Source: Paraburkholderia phenazinium (lineage in GTDB: Bacteria > Pseudomonadota > Gammaproteobacteria > Burkholderiales > Burkholderiaceae). Taken from it: DNA of 64,000 bases. Below the pieces are notes generated by a model. The model had not been told where the DNA came from, did not search any database, and saw only the letters and a list, made by a program, of their open reading frames with translations. The stretch is from contig NZ_FSRU01000002.1 of NCBI RefSeq assembly GCF_900142845.1, positions 3,410,001 through 3,474,000 of the forward strand, read 5' to 3'. Positions 1 through 8,468 of the stretch are shown here, piece after piece; the first letter of the stretch is position 1; every line of letters begins with the position of its first letter. Position numbers and translations under genes: made by a program.

Positions 1-1197
1 TTGCTGGGTGTGCCGGTTCAGGACCGCGATTACGTGGTGGTGGGCGCGACGCCGGAGCAGATGGTGGCGCAAGGCTACCGTCCGGTGGGTAAGGACTTCC
101 CGGTATTCCTGCATCCGCAGACGCACGAGGAATATGCGCTGGCGCGCACCGAGCGCAAGACGGCGGCGGGTTATCACGGCTTCCAGTTCTTCTATGCGCC
201 GGACGTCACGCTCGAGGAGGATCTGGCGCGGCGCGACCTGACGATCAACGCGATGGCTCGCCAGTTGCAGCCGGACGGCACGTTGACGGGGCCGGTGATC
301 GACCCGTTCGATGGACAGGCCGACTTGCAGGCGCGCGTCTTCCGTCATGTCAGCGATGCATTTCTTGAGGATCCCGTACGAATCTTGCGCGTCGCGCGTT
401 TTGCTGCGCGCTTCACTGATTTCACGGTGGCGCAGGAGACGCAGGTATTGATGCGCAAGATGGTGAGCGCGGGCGAGGTGGATGCGCTGGTGCCGGAGCG
501 GGTGTGGCAGGAGTTGTCACGCGGCTTGATGGAGGCACGGCCGTCGCGGATGTTCGAGGTGTTGCGCGAGTGCGGCGCGCTTGTGCGGATTTTGCCGGAG
601 ATCGATGCGTTGTGGGGCGTGCCGCAGCGGGCTGACTACCATCCGGAGGTGGATACGGGTGTGCATGTGATGATGGTGGTGGATCATGCCGCGGCGCAGG
701 GGTATGCGTTGGCGGTGCGGTTTGCGGCGCTTACGCACGATTTGGGGAAGGCGACTACGCCGGAGGATGTGTTGCCGCGGCATATTGGGCATGAAGGGCG
801 TAGTGTGGATTTGCTTAAGCCTTTGTGCGAGCGGTTGCGGGTGCCGAATGAGTGTCGGGATCTGGCTGTTCTCGTTGCGCGGGAGCATGGGAATATTCAT
901 CGCGTGATGGATACGGGTGCCGCTGGGGTTGTGCGGTTGTTTGAGCGGTGTGATGCGCTTAGGAAACCTGCGCGGTTTGCTGAGGCTTTGCAGGCTTGTG
1001 AGGCCGATGCTCGGGGACGGTTAGGGTTTGAGGCCAGCGAGTATCCGCAGGCTGAACGGCTTCGTGTCGCTCTTGTCGCTGCGCGGGCTGTTGATGCGGG
1101 GGCTGTCGCGCTTGGTCTTGCTGAGAAGCCTTCGCTTATTAAAGATGCTGTGCATCGGGAGAGGGTTAGGGCTGTTGGGCGGGCTTTGGGGGAGTAG
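1..1197 (+). CDS. cca: Multifunctional CCA tRNA nucleotidyltransferase (5' end outside window)
   Basis: Adds or repairs the 3' CCA of tRNAs; enterobacterial-type members also carry phosphohydrolase activity in a C-terminal HD domain. The reading frame is open from base 1 and begins LLGVPVQDRDYVVVG, which matches about residue 14 of the family. About 13 codons, including the GG(A/G) nucleotide-binding start of the domain, therefore lie before the window. Visible motifs are the metal-binding DRD (window residues 8-10), the RRDLTINAMA segment, and an HD motif in LTHDLGKATTP near residue 245. The stop at 1195 is followed within 6 bases by the start of a long inverted repeat. The last 300 bases use a looser, less GC-rich codon mix than the first half. 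Confidence 0.95.
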   Translation: MLGVPVQDRDYVVVGATPEQMVAQGYRPVGKDFPVFLHPQTHEEYALARTERKTAAGYHGFQFFYAPDVTLEEDLARRDLTINAMARQLQPDGTLTGPVIDPFDGQADLQARVFRHVSDAFLEDPVRILRVARFAARFTDFTVAQETQVLMRKMVSAGEVDALVPERVWQELSRGLMEARPSRMFEVLRECGALVRILPEIDALWGVPQRADYHPEVDTGVHVMMVVDHAAAQGYALAVRFAALTHDLGKATTPEDVLPRHIGHEGRSVDLLKPLCERLRVPNECRDLAVLVAREHGNIHRVMDTGAAGVVRLFERCDALRKPARFAEALQACEADARGRLGFEASEYPQAERLRVALVAARAVDAGAVALGLAEKPSLIKDAVHRERVRAVGRALGE

Positions 1198-1202
1198 TTG
1201 GG

Positions 1203-1303
1203 TTTTTGCCTGCGGCGGCTTGGTTTGGTTGTTGTTCTTGGGGTGTTGGCCTTTCCTTGATTTCTTAGTGGTCTATTAGCTTCGCCCCTGTGCGGGGCAG
1301 CAC
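1203..1303 (+). repeat. Left arm, outer part, of a long inverted repeat
   Basis: This 101-bp stretch is the reverse complement, with few differences, of 2984-3088. Shared words include TTTTTGCCTGCGGCG and a segment that translates on both sides as LFLGCWPFLDFLVVY, a typical spurious peptide from such repeats. Its continuation, 2541-2661, was displaced by the insertion sequence at 1304-2540. It starts 6 bases after the cca stop, so it may serve as transcription end for cca. Confidence 0.85.
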
Positions 1304-1364
1304 TGTAGTGGTCCAATGACTCTGGACACCTCTAAAGGGGATAATTCTCCAACCGAGGTGAGAA

Positions 1365-1667
1365 ATGAGCAGACGGAACATAACTGACGAATTCAAGGCA
1401 GAAGCGGTGCAGCTGGTGGTTGCGCAGGGCTACTCGTTCGCGAAGGCCAGCGAAGCGCTAGGTGTTGGCGATACGGCGTTGCGGCGGTGGGTGGCGCAGT
1501 GGCGCGCCGAGCAGGTCCAGCCGCCGCGCACGCAGGTGCAGGTCAAAGCTGACCAGCGGCGTATCCGGGAGCTTGAGGCGCGGGTGGTCGAGCTTGAACG
1601 TGAGCGCGACATACTAAAAAAGTCCACGGCCTTCTTCGTCAAGGAACTGGATCGCTCCTCGAAGTGA
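1365..1667 (+). CDS. IS3-family transposase OrfA (helix-turn-helix subunit)
   Basis: The 100-residue product has an N-terminal HTH_Tnp_1 helix-turn-helix (about residues 5-50, with the family phrase TALRRWVAQW). A leucine-zipper-like helix follows at about 65-90 (RIRELEARVVELERERD). OrfA binds the terminal repeats and regulates transposition. A slippery heptamer A AAA AAG lies near its 3' end at 1616-1622. A -1 shift there reads on without a stop into orfB, giving the OrfAB transposase. The start ATG follows a GAGGTGAG ribosome-binding sequence. Confidence 0.93.
   Translation: MSRRNITDEFKAEAVQLVVAQGYSFAKASEALGVGDTALRRWVAQWRAEQVQPPRTQVQVKADQRRIRELEARVVELERERDILKKSTAFFVKELDRSSK
1616..1622 (+). 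other. Programmed -1 ribosomal frameshift site (A6G)
   Basis: The zero-frame codons CTA AAA AAG form the canonical IS3 slippery sequence. After a -1 slip the frame stays open from 1622 through the GTG at 1664 and on to the orfB stop at 2500, so a fused OrfAB of about 375 residues can be made. The function is inferred from the IS3 family; the heptamer and open frame are seen directly. Confidence 0.8.
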
Positions 1668-2500
1668 TCCGTTCGCTGAAGAAGGCCTGGCCGGTGAGTC
1701 TGATGTGCAGGTTGCTGAAGGTGCCGCGAAGCAGCTACTACGCGTTCGCGGGACGGGTTTGCAAGCCGGCAGCTTCACCCGCGCTACTCAGAACTGTGCG
1801 CCAGATCCACAGCGAGAGCCGCAGCAGTTACGGCAGTCGCAGGATGGCGCGGGCGCTGCAGCAGCAAGGTCACGCGATCGGACGCTACCGGGCCCGTTCG
1901 CTGATGCGCGAGGCGCAACTGGCGGTGGCGCGACGGCGAACGCACCGCTATCGCAAGGCCGAAGGTGAAGCACTGGTGGCGCCCAACCTGCTGGAGCGCA
2001 AGTTCGAGCCGGGTGCGATCAACCGGGTATGGGCCGGTGACATTACGTATGTGAGAACGCGGCAGGGCTGGTCCTATCTGGCGATCGTGATGGATCTGCA
2101 TTCGCGTCGCATCGTGGGCTGGGCGTTTGCCTTGCAGGCGGATACCGAGCTGGTGATCCAGGCGCTACAGCAGGCCCGCAGCAGCCGGCGCCCAGCCCCC
2201 GGACTGATGTTCCACTCCGACCAGGGCTGCCAGTACACCAGCGAACGCTTCGTGAGTGATCTGAAGGCAAACGGGATGGTGCAGAGCATGAGCCGAAAGG
2301 GAAACTGCTGGGACAACGCGGTGGTCGAGCGCTTCTTCAGAAGCCTGAAGAGTGAATGGATCGGAGAACAGGAGTACTGCAGTCACGAACAGGCCCAGCG
2401 CGATATCGCGGGTTACGTGGCTGACTTTTACAACTACCGGCGCATCCATTCGGCGGCCAATGATTCGCCACCGGCGCGTTATGAGGCTTCTATTTACTGA
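1664..2500 (+). CDS. IS3-family transposase OrfB (DDE integrase core)
   Basis: The 278-residue frame contains an HTH_21-like N-terminus and the rve integrase core. The DDE motif is visible as D in WAGDITYV, D in FHSDQGCQY and E in NAVVERFFRSLKSEW. Length is normal for IS3 OrfB and there are no stops. It overlaps the end of orfA by GTGA and is probably expressed mainly as the OrfAB frameshift product, where it catalyses strand cutting and joining. Confidence 0.93.
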   Translation: MIRSLKKAWPVSLMCRLLKVPRSSYYAFAGRVCKPAASPALLRTVRQIHSESRSSYGSRRMARALQQQGHAIGRYRARSLMREAQLAVARRRTHRYRKAEGEALVAPNLLERKFEPGAINRVWAGDITYVRTRQGWSYLAIVMDLHSRRIVGWAFALQADTELVIQALQQARSSRRPAPGLMFHSDQGCQYTSERFVSDLKANGMVQSMSRKGNCWDNAVVERFFRSLKSEWIGEQEYCSHEQAQRDIAGYVADFYNYRRIHSAANDSPPARYEASIY

Positions 2501-2540
2501 AAACCCCTTTGTGGGTGTCCAAAGGGGCTTGACCACTACA

Positions 2541-2661
2541 CACTTACTTTCTTTGCCGCCGCAAAGAAAGTAAGCAAAGAAAGCGGGCTCACACCGCCAG
2601 CGTTTAGTGAGCCATCTCGGTCTACCTCCGGAAACGGCCCAACACGAGACCCGCCCTCGCA
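2541..2661 (+). repeat. Left arm, inner part, of the long inverted repeat
   Basis: This is the continuation of 1203-1303 beyond the insertion sequence. It is the reverse complement of about 2875-2986, with scattered mismatches. It contains a nested, near-perfect palindrome CTTACTTTCTTTGCCG / CGGCAAAGAAAGTAAG, so single strands of either arm can fold alone as well as pair with the other arm. Confidence 0.83.
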
Positions 2662-2874
2662 TTTCCACCGCTCGTGACAAGGCAGTCATTCGTTCCAGCG
2701 TTGCGCTACGCGCTCCGCCGGCGGGCATAACGCCTTCTGCAATTTCGGTAGGATATCTAATGTTAATTGACAGTACTATTTGTCCAGGAAGACCCCGCCT
2801 TCCCATGCAGACCCATCCGCGACGCACGTAGTGCGGAGTGGGGTGGATGAGTGCTGTGTCAATAACGTGTGGGG
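2662..2874. other. Unique centre of the inverted repeat, no gene seen
   Basis: About 213 bp separate the two arms. Its middle (about 2740-2785) is AT-richer than the surroundings. The rest holds short palindromic words. No reading frame here has coding character or a credible ribosome-binding site, and I see no tRNA or terminator. Confidence 0.5.
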
Positions 2875-3088
2875 TGCGAGGGCGGGTCTTGTCTTGGGCC
2901 GTTTCCAGTGGTGGACCTAGATGGCTCGCTAAACGCTGGCGGTGTGAGCCCGCTTTCTTTGCTTACTTTCTTTGCGGCGGCAAAGAAAGTAAGTGCTGCC
3001 CCGCACAGGGGCGAAGCTAATAGACCACTAAGAAATCAAGGAAAGGCCAACACCCCAAGAACAACAACCAAAGCGCCGCAGGCAAAAA
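2875..3088 (-). repeat. Right arm of the long inverted repeat
   Basis: This 214-bp arm is intact and mirrors 1203-1303 joined to 2541-2661. It ends 5 bases before the stop of the DUF2905 gene on the minus strand. The whole repeat therefore fills the gap between two convergent genes, a position where it could act as a bidirectional terminator. That role is inference. Confidence 0.85.
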
Positions 3089-3093
3089 AGCAA

Positions 3094-3288
3094 CTACAAA
3101 ACCCGAGCAATCACCGACAAAATCATAGACAAAACAAGCGTAGACATAAAAGGAAACGGATATTCCTTCCCGAACAACCGAAGGGTGACATCCCCGGGCA
3201 TCCGCCCAATCCCAATCTTGCGCAGCCAGGGCCAGCACGACGACAAAATGGCCACAGCGATAAACGTAGTCAACAACCACCGGATCAT
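3094..3288 (-). CDS. DUF2905 family small membrane protein
   Basis: The 64-residue product has two predicted membrane helices (about residues 2-19 and 46-62). They flank a conserved WPWLRKIGIGRMPGD segment that is diagnostic of DUF2905. I chose the ATG at 3288 because the family begins just before the first helix; a longer frame to 3342 adds only atypical residues. The function is unknown; location is the inner membrane. The gene lies 75 bases downstream of the methyltransferase gene on the same strand and is probably co-transcribed with it. Its stop abuts the right arm of the inverted repeat. Confidence 0.82.
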   Translation of the reverse strand: MIRWLLTTFIAVAILSSCWPWLRKIGIGRMPGDVTLRLFGKEYPFPFMSTLVLSMILSVIARVL

Positions 3289-3363
3289 CGCAAAGCCCCT
3301 AACGGAAACGAACCCTAACGAAAATGCAAACCAGAAGCACAAACCAACCCGAACGGGCTCAAA

Positions 3364-4551
3364 TCAAAGAGTATGCGTCCGGTCGCCACTGGCAAACGCA
3401 TCGAGCGTCTCCTCGATGCCCCGCGAAAACGCAATCACCTTGAACAACTCCCCCATCTCCGCCTCGGATAACAACTTCTGCACCGAACTGGCCGCCGGTA
3501 AAAACCGCGCCGTATCCGTCGGATCAATCTCGCCCAGCACCTCGGTAATCCCCGCATTCAACAGAAACCGCGCCTGCGACGTATACCCCAGCAAATCCGC
3601 CCCCGCCTCGACGCCCGCCTCGGCAATCCCCGTAAACTCCACGTGCGCCGTAATGTCCTGCAAGCCCGGATAAACAAACGGATCGCCATGCGCCCGATGC
3701 CGGTAATGGCACATCAACGTCCCCCCCGCACGTTGCGCATGGTAGTACTCGTGGCGCGGAAACCCATAGTCGATCAGCAACGCCGCCCCCCGCGTCAGCA
3801 TCGTGCAGATCGTCCGCGTAAAAGCCCGCCCCGCGTCGTGCGTCTCCGTGACGTACTCGCCATCCACTTCAATCTCCGCCAGAAACTCAACGTCCTGCGC
3901 TGAGTTCACCGGCCGGTCTTCGAAGTCGAACACTCCCTCATGCAACGTCACGCCGCGTTCGTGCCAGACACCCCCGGTATGCGCGAAGAGTCGCACCGGC
4001 ATCGCGTCCAGAACCTCGTTGCCGATCACCACCCCCTCGAACTGCTGCGGCAACGCATCCAGCCAGCGTACCCGCGCGGCCAGCGCCGGCGCCTCCGCCT
4101 CCAGCGTCGCGCGTTGGCGTTCCCGCAACTCGCCCGACAGATCGACGATCGAATACGTGTCGAATTGCGCGCCCAGCGCATCCAGCGCCTTCAGCAGACC
4201 CGCCGCCAGCTTGCCCGTGCCCGCACCGAATTCCATCAGGTGACGCGTGCCGCTCGCCTCCAGCGCCTGCGCGACCGGTCGGGCCAGCGTCGCGGCGAAT
4301 AGCGGCGAGAGTTCCGGCGCCGTGACGAAGTCGCTGCCATCCTCCGGCCGACGGCCGAATTTCACCGAGCCGCCGCCGTAATAGCCCAGTCCCGGCGCGT
4401 ACAAGGCGCGCTCCATATAGCGGTCGAACGGCAGCCAGCCGCCCGCTTGCGCGATCTCCGCACGGATCTGCCCAGCCAGCGCTTCCGACTGCGCAAGCGC
4501 GGTCGGGCCGGGAGCAGGTAAACTATCGGGTTGGTGAGCTTTCGGATTCAT
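3364..4551 (-). CDS. SAM-dependent methyltransferase, MidA/NDUFAF7 family (COG1565)
   Basis: The 395-residue protein has the family N-terminal signature MERALYAPGLGYYGGG (about 46-61) and the SAM-binding motif EFGAGTGKLA (about 107-116). The eukaryotic homologue NDUFAF7 dimethylates an arginine of respiratory complex I; the bacterial substrate is not established. I chose the ATG at 4551 because upstream residues in the frame look non-coding and the divergent SDR gene begins only 13 bases away at 4565. The two genes must share a very short divergent promoter region, or their promoters overlap the opposite coding sequence. Confidence 0.88.
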   Translation of the reverse strand: MNPKAHQPDSLPAPGPTALAQSEALAGQIRAEIAQAGGWLPFDRYMERALYAPGLGYYGGGSVKFGRRPEDGSDFVTAPELSPLFAATLARPVAQALEASGTRHLMEFGAGTGKLAAGLLKALDALGAQFDTYSIVDLSGELRERQRATLEAEAPALAARVRWLDALPQQFEGVVIGNEVLDAMPVRLFAHTGGVWHERGVTLHEGVFDFEDRPVNSAQDVEFLAEIEVDGEYVTETHDAGRAFTRTICTMLTRGAALLIDYGFPRHEYYHAQRAGGTLMCHYRHRAHGDPFVYPGLQDITAHVEFTGIAEAGVEAGADLLGYTSQARFLLNAGITEVLGEIDPTDTARFLPAASSVQKLLSEAEMGELFKVIAFSRGIEETLDAFASGDRTHTL

Positions 4552-4564
4552 CCGCGTATTGTAA

Positions 4565-5389
4565 ATGACCGTCCCCTCCGATACTTCCGCAGTCCACGCC
4601 CGTCCGGCCGCCGTCGCGCGCGTCGTGCTGATCACCGGCGCCGCCCGGCGGATCGGTCGCGCCCTCGCGCTCGGCTTTGCCAGCCGGGGCTGGGACGTCG
4701 CCGTCCATTACGGGAAGTCGAAGGCCGAAGCCGACGAAGTGGTCGCCGAAATCACCGCGCTCGGCCGTCGCGCGGTCGCGCTGCAGGCGGACCTCGCCGT
4801 CGAGGCTGAGGTCGCCCGGCTCGTGCCGGACTGCACCGCAGCGCTGGGCCGGCCGGTGTGTATCGTCAACAATGCCTCCCAGTTCGACGAAGATACCGCC
4901 CAGAACGTCGGCTACGAAGCTCTGCTGAGCCATATGGCCGCGAATGTCGGTGCACCGCTCGTGCTGGCGCGTATGCTGTACGAGGTCACGCCGGACGCGG
5001 CGCGCAGCGACGAAACGCAGCGCGCCGTCGTCATCAACGTGCTGGACCAGAAGCTGTACAACATGAATCCGGACTACCTGTCCTATACGCTGTCGAAGGC
5101 CGCGTTGCAGACCGCCACCGTGGCGCTCGCCCAGGCGCTGGCGCCGAAGCTGCGCGTGGTGGGTCTCGCGCCCGGTCTGACGCTGCAGTCGGGCGACCAG
5201 ACGCCGGAAGGTTTTGCCGCGGCTCATCGCGTCACCCCGCTCGGCCGTGCGTCGCGGCCCGAGGATATCGTCGCCGCCGCGCTGTATCTGGCCGAGGCGG
5301 CGGGTGTGACCGGGACGACGCTGGTCGTCGACGGTGGTCAGCACCTCGTGCCGTCCCCGCGCGACGTGATGTTTTTGACGGGCGCCTGA
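4565..5389 (+). CDS. SDR oxidoreductase, pteridine reductase (PTR1/FolM)-like
   Basis: The 274-residue protein is a short-chain dehydrogenase. It carries TGAARRIG (residues 24-31), the arginine-rich cofactor turn of pteridine reductases that favours NADPH, and the NNAS motif near 102. The active-site YTLSK motif is at Tyr174/Lys178. The usual catalytic Ser is replaced by Asp161, 13 residues before Tyr174, as in Leishmania PTR1. folB follows 80 bases downstream. This supports reduction of dihydro- or tetrahydropterins in folate/monapterin metabolism; the exact substrate is inferred. Confidence 0.85.
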   Translation: MTVPSDTSAVHARPAAVARVVLITGAARRIGRALALGFASRGWDVAVHYGKSKAEADEVVAEITALGRRAVALQADLAVEAEVARLVPDCTAALGRPVCIVNNASQFDEDTAQNVGYEALLSHMAANVGAPLVLARMLYEVTPDAARSDETQRAVVINVLDQKLYNMNPDYLSYTLSKAALQTATVALAQALAPKLRVVGLAPGLTLQSGDQTPEGFAAAHRVTPLGRASRPEDIVAAALYLAEAAGVTGTTLVVDGGQHLVPSPRDVMFLTGA

Positions 5390-5468
5390 ACGCGCGCGGC
5401 CCCATTGGCCGTCGCGCATTGAAGCGCCCCCTTGCGTGCCCTGCACGCCTTTTTTGACTGGAACGACC

Positions 5469-5864
5469 ATGTTTGCCGCTCTTTCGCACCCCCGGCTAGC
5501 CGATTGCCGCCGGCTTTTTCTGCGCAACTACGAAGTGCACATCAACATCGGCGTGCACGACTTCGAAAAGCGCGGCGAGCAGCGCGTCGTGATCAACGTC
5601 GAACTGTACGTGCCGCTCGCATTGTCGACGCCCGTCGAAGACAAGCTGCGCGAAGTCGTCGACTACGACTTCATGCGCTCCACCATCGCGCGCCGCGTCG
5701 AGCGGGGGCACATCCATCTGCAGGAAACGCTCTGCGACGACCTCCTGACCGCGCTGCTCGCCCATCCGCAGGTGCGCGCGGCTCGCGTGTCCACGGAAAA
5801 GCCGGACGTGTATCCGGACTGCGATGCAGTCGGCGTCGAAGTCTTCCGCATCAAAGAGGATTGA
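5469..5864 (+). CDS. folB: Dihydroneopterin aldolase
   Basis: Converts 7,8-dihydroneopterin to 6-hydroxymethyl-dihydropterin in folate synthesis. The 131-residue product shows IGVHDFEKRGEQRVVINVEL, VVDYDFMRSTIA and the late VSTEKPDVYPDCDAVGVEV segment typical of FolB, including the active-site Lys near the C-terminus. I chose the ATG at 5469; an in-frame ATG at 5436 would add 11 poorly conserved residues. It sits between the pteridine-reductase-like SDR and ttcA and is likely in one transcript with them. Confidence 0.9.
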   Translation: MFAALSHPRLADCRRLFLRNYEVHINIGVHDFEKRGEQRVVINVELYVPLALSTPVEDKLREVVDYDFMRSTIARRVERGHIHLQETLCDDLLTALLAHPQVRAARVSTEKPDVYPDCDAVGVEVFRIKED

Positions 5865-5867
5865 GCC

Positions 5868-6875
5868 ATGAACGCTCCTGAAATCCTGAGCGCCGAGTCG
5901 CAGCAGGCCGCCACGGCCGAAGCGACGAGCGCCGCCGAACGCCCCGTCAAGCCGGCGCTCACGCGGCGCGAGCAGAAAGAGGCGTACGAGAACAACAAGC
6001 TCTTCAAGCGGCTCGCGCGCCTCGTCGGTCAGGCGATCGGCGACTTCAACATGATCGAGGAAGGCGACAAGGTGATGGTGTGCCTGTCGGGCGGCAAGGA
6101 CAGCTACGCCATGCTCGACGTGCTGATGCGCCTGCGTGAACGGGCGCCGATCAACTTCGACATCGTCGCGGTCAACCTCGACCAGAAGCAGCCGGGTTTC
6201 CCGGAGCACGTGCTGCCGGAATACCTGAAGCAACTGGACATTCCGTTCCACATCGAGAACCAGGACACCTACAGCATCGTCAAGCGGCTGGTGCCGGAAG
6301 GCAAGACCACCTGCTCGCTGTGCTCGCGGCTGCGGCGCGGCATCCTGTACCGGGTGGCGGGCGAACTGGGCGCGACCAAGATCGCGCTCGGCCATCACCG
6401 CGACGACATCCTGCAGACGCTGCTCCTGAACCTGTTCTACGGCGGCAAGCTGAAGGGCATGCCGCCCAAGCTGCAATCGGATGACGGCAAGAACATCGTG
6501 ATCCGGCCGCTCGCCTATGTGAAGGAGACGGATCTGGAGAAATACGCGGAGTTGCGCGAATTTCCGATCATCCCGTGTAACCTGTGCGGCAGCCAGCCCA
6601 ATCTGAAGCGCGCGGAAATGAAGGCGCTGATCCGCGATTGGGAGAAGCGCTTCCCGGGCCGCGTCGAGAATATGTTCAACGCGCTGTCGAACATCGTGCC
6701 GTCGCATCTGATGGATCACAAGCTGTTCCCGTTCGCCGATCTGCGCGCGACGGGCGAGGCCGATCCGCACGGCGATATCGCTTTCGACGAAGAACCGTGC
6801 TCGACCGATGCCGGCGAAGGCCTGACGCTCAATGGCGCGAAGCCGATTTCGATCGTGCAGTTCGACGATCTGTGA
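5868..6875 (+). CDS. ttcA: tRNA 2-thiocytidine(32) synthetase TtcA
   Basis: Thiolates C32 of several tRNAs using an oxygen-sensitive [4Fe-4S] cluster and ATP. The 335-residue protein has the PP-loop SGGKDS (74-79), the CxxC pair C148/C151 ([10 protein letters not shown]) and a second CxxC at C236/C239 (PCNLCGSQ) followed by the usual PNLKRAEMK. The start is 3 bases after the folB stop, so the two are translationally close. The first 30 residues are a low-complexity Ala/Glu stretch absent from shorter homologues. Confidence 0.95.
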   Translation: MNAPEILSAESQQAATAEATSAAERPVKPALTRREQKEAYENNKLFKRLARLVGQAIGDFNMIEEGDKVMVCLSGGKDSYAMLDVLMRLRERAPINFDIVAVNLDQKQPGFPEHVLPEYLKQLDIPFHIENQDTYSIVKRLVPEGKTTCSLCSRLRRGILYRVAGELGATKIALGHHRDDILQTLLLNLFYGGKLKGMPPKLQSDDGKNIVIRPLAYVKETDLEKYAELREFPIIPCNLCGSQPNLKRAEMKALIRDWEKRFPGRVENMFNALSNIVPSHLMDHKLFPFADLRATGEADPHGDIAFDEEPCSTDAGEGLTLNGAKPISIVQFDDL

Positions 6876-6920
6876 AGTGACGCGGGTTCTTTCGCTTCTT
6901 CAGCTACTTCTGCTTCGATA

Positions 6921-6950
6921 AGCCCCGGAAGCCCCACGCTTCCGGGCTTG
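6921..6950 (+). terminator. GC-rich hairpin after ttcA, weak terminator candidate
   Basis: An inverted repeat pairs CCCGGAAG with CTTCCGGG around a short loop, 45 bases after the ttcA stop. There is no T-run, so intrinsic termination is uncertain. Confidence 0.35.
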
Positions 6951-7042
6951 CGCGCCGCCGGCGTGGGCTTTGACGGCGGGTTCGCCGTCATGAGCCGCAT
7001 GCTAGAATTAACGGCTCCAAACTCGTCCCCCTCGCCGACGCC

Positions 7043-8404
7043 ATGAACATTGTGATTTTGGCGGCAGGCACCGGTAAGCGCATGCGCTCTGCGCTGCCCA
7101 AGGTGCTCCATCCCCTGGCCGGCCGGCCGCTCCTGTCTCACGTCATCGACACCGCCCGTACGCTCAAGCCCACCCGTCTCGTGGTGGTGGTAGGCCATGG
7201 CGGCGAGGCCGTGCGCGCGGCGGTGGCAGCGCCCGATGTCCTGTTCGCCGTGCAGGAACAGCAACTCGGCACGGGCCACGCGGTGCAGCAGGCCTTGCCG
7301 CTGCTCGATCCCATGGTGTCCACGCTGGTGCTGTACGGCGACGTGCCGCTTACGCGGGCAAGCACGCTCAAGCGGCTCGTCGACAGCGCCGCGGAAGGTT
7401 GCTACGGCGTGCTCACCGTGACGCTCGACGATCCGTCGGGCTACGGGCGCATCGTGCGCGACCAGACCGGCTGCGTGGTGCGCATCGTCGAGCAAAAGGA
7501 CGCGACGCCGGAACAGTTGCGCATCGCCGAGATCAACACCGGCATCGTCGTCACGCCCACAGCCCAACTCGGCATGTGGCTCGCCTCGCTGAAGAACGAC
7601 AACGCGCAGGGCGAGTTCTATCTGACCGACGTGGTCGAGCGCGCCATCGAAGCCGGTTTCGAAGTCGTCACGGCGCAACCGGACGAAGAATGGGAAACGC
7701 TCGGCGTCAACAGCAAGCAGCAACTGGCCGAGCTCGAACGGATCCATCAGCACAACGTCGCGGATGACTTGCTGGCGGCGGGCGTGACGCTCGCCGACCC
7801 GGCGCGTATCGATGTGCGCGGCACGCTCGAATGCGGGCGCGATGTCTCGATCGACGTGAACTGCGTATTCGAAGGGCGCGTGACGCTGGCGGACAACGTG
7901 ACCATCGGGCCGAACTGCGTGATCCGCGATGCGACGCTCGGCGCGGGCACGCGGGTCGAAGCCTTCACGCATATCGAAGGCGCCGAAATCGGTGCGAACG
8001 TGGGGCTGGGGCCGTATGCCCGGCTGCGGCCCGGGGCCTCGCTGCAGGACGAGTCGCATGTCGGCAACTTCGTCGAAGTGAAGAATGCCGTGATCGGCCA
8101 TGGCTCGAAAGCGGGCCATCTGACCTACATCGGCGACGCGGATGTCGGCGCGCGCGTGAATATCGGCGCGGGCACCATCACTTGCAATTACGACGGCGCG
8201 AACAAGCACCGCACGATCATCGAAGACGATGTGTTCGTCGGCTCGGATACGCAGTTTGTCGCGCCGGTGCGCGTCGGGCGCGGTGTGACGATTGCCGCGG
8301 GCACGACGATCTGGAAGGACGTCGCGGAGAACGTGCTGGTGCTGAACGACAAGACGCAGACCAGCAAGACGGGCTTCGTGCGTCCGACCAAGAAGAAAAG
8401 CTGA
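7043..8404 (+). CDS. glmU: Bifunctional N-acetylglucosamine-1-phosphate uridyltransferase / glucosamine-1-phosphate acetyltransferase
   Basis: Catalyses the last two steps to UDP-GlcNAc for peptidoglycan and LPS. The 453-residue protein has the N-terminal pyrophosphorylase signature [20 protein letters not shown] (about 6-25). Its C-terminal left-handed beta-helix hexapeptide repeats run from about residue 245, ending with [11 protein letters not shown] and KHRT of the acetyltransferase site. A TAGAAT -10-like box lies at 7003-7008, 35 bases before the ATG. It is followed by glmS on the same strand, so the amino-sugar pathway genes are adjacent. Confidence 0.97.
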   Translation: MNIVILAAGTGKRMRSALPKVLHPLAGRPLLSHVIDTARTLKPTRLVVVVGHGGEAVRAAVAAPDVLFAVQEQQLGTGHAVQQALPLLDPMVSTLVLYGDVPLTRASTLKRLVDSAAEGCYGVLTVTLDDPSGYGRIVRDQTGCVVRIVEQKDATPEQLRIAEINTGIVVTPTAQLGMWLASLKNDNAQGEFYLTDVVERAIEAGFEVVTAQPDEEWETLGVNSKQQLAELERIHQHNVADDLLAAGVTLADPARIDVRGTLECGRDVSIDVNCVFEGRVTLADNVTIGPNCVIRDATLGAGTRVEAFTHIEGAEIGANVGLGPYARLRPGASLQDESHVGNFVEVKNAVIGHGSKAGHLTYIGDADVGARVNIGAGTITCNYDGANKHRTIIEDDVFVGSDTQFVAPVRVGRGVTIAAGTTIWKDVAENVLVLNDKTQTSKTGFVRPTKKKS

Positions 8405-8468
8405 AGGGCACCTGGCGTGCGACCGCTGCACGCTCTGATACTGAACCCCTGCAAAGGACCAAGACTCT

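Larger units (their letters stand above)
1304..2540 (+). mobile_element. Complete IS3-family insertion sequence, 1237 bp
   Basis: The element carries orfA and orfB in the usual overlapping arrangement. Its ends are imperfect inverted repeats: both begin TGTAGTGGTC, then share GGACACC and AAAGGGG blocks at matching distances over about 37 bp. It is flanked by a 3-bp direct repeat, CAC at 1301-1303 and CAC at 2541-2543, as expected for IS3-type transposition. Joining the flanks at CAC restores a continuous repeat arm that mirrors 2875-3088, so the insertion point is exact. Both reading frames are open, so the copy looks potentially active. Confidence 0.93.

Noticed and set aside
1028..1279. An overlapping frame ending in LFLGCWPFLDFLVVY after cca
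   Set aside because: The same peptide arises from the mirrored arm at 3017-3280; it is a by-product of the inverted repeat and lacks a ribosome-binding site.
2838..3020. Frames inside the inverted repeat centre and right arm
   Set aside because: They have no codon bias or ribosome-binding site and follow repeat symmetry.
8405..8468. Possible glmS ribozyme upstream of glmS
   Set aside because: The 64-base gap is too short for the ribozyme and shows no matching core; such ribozymes are known from Gram-positive bacteria.
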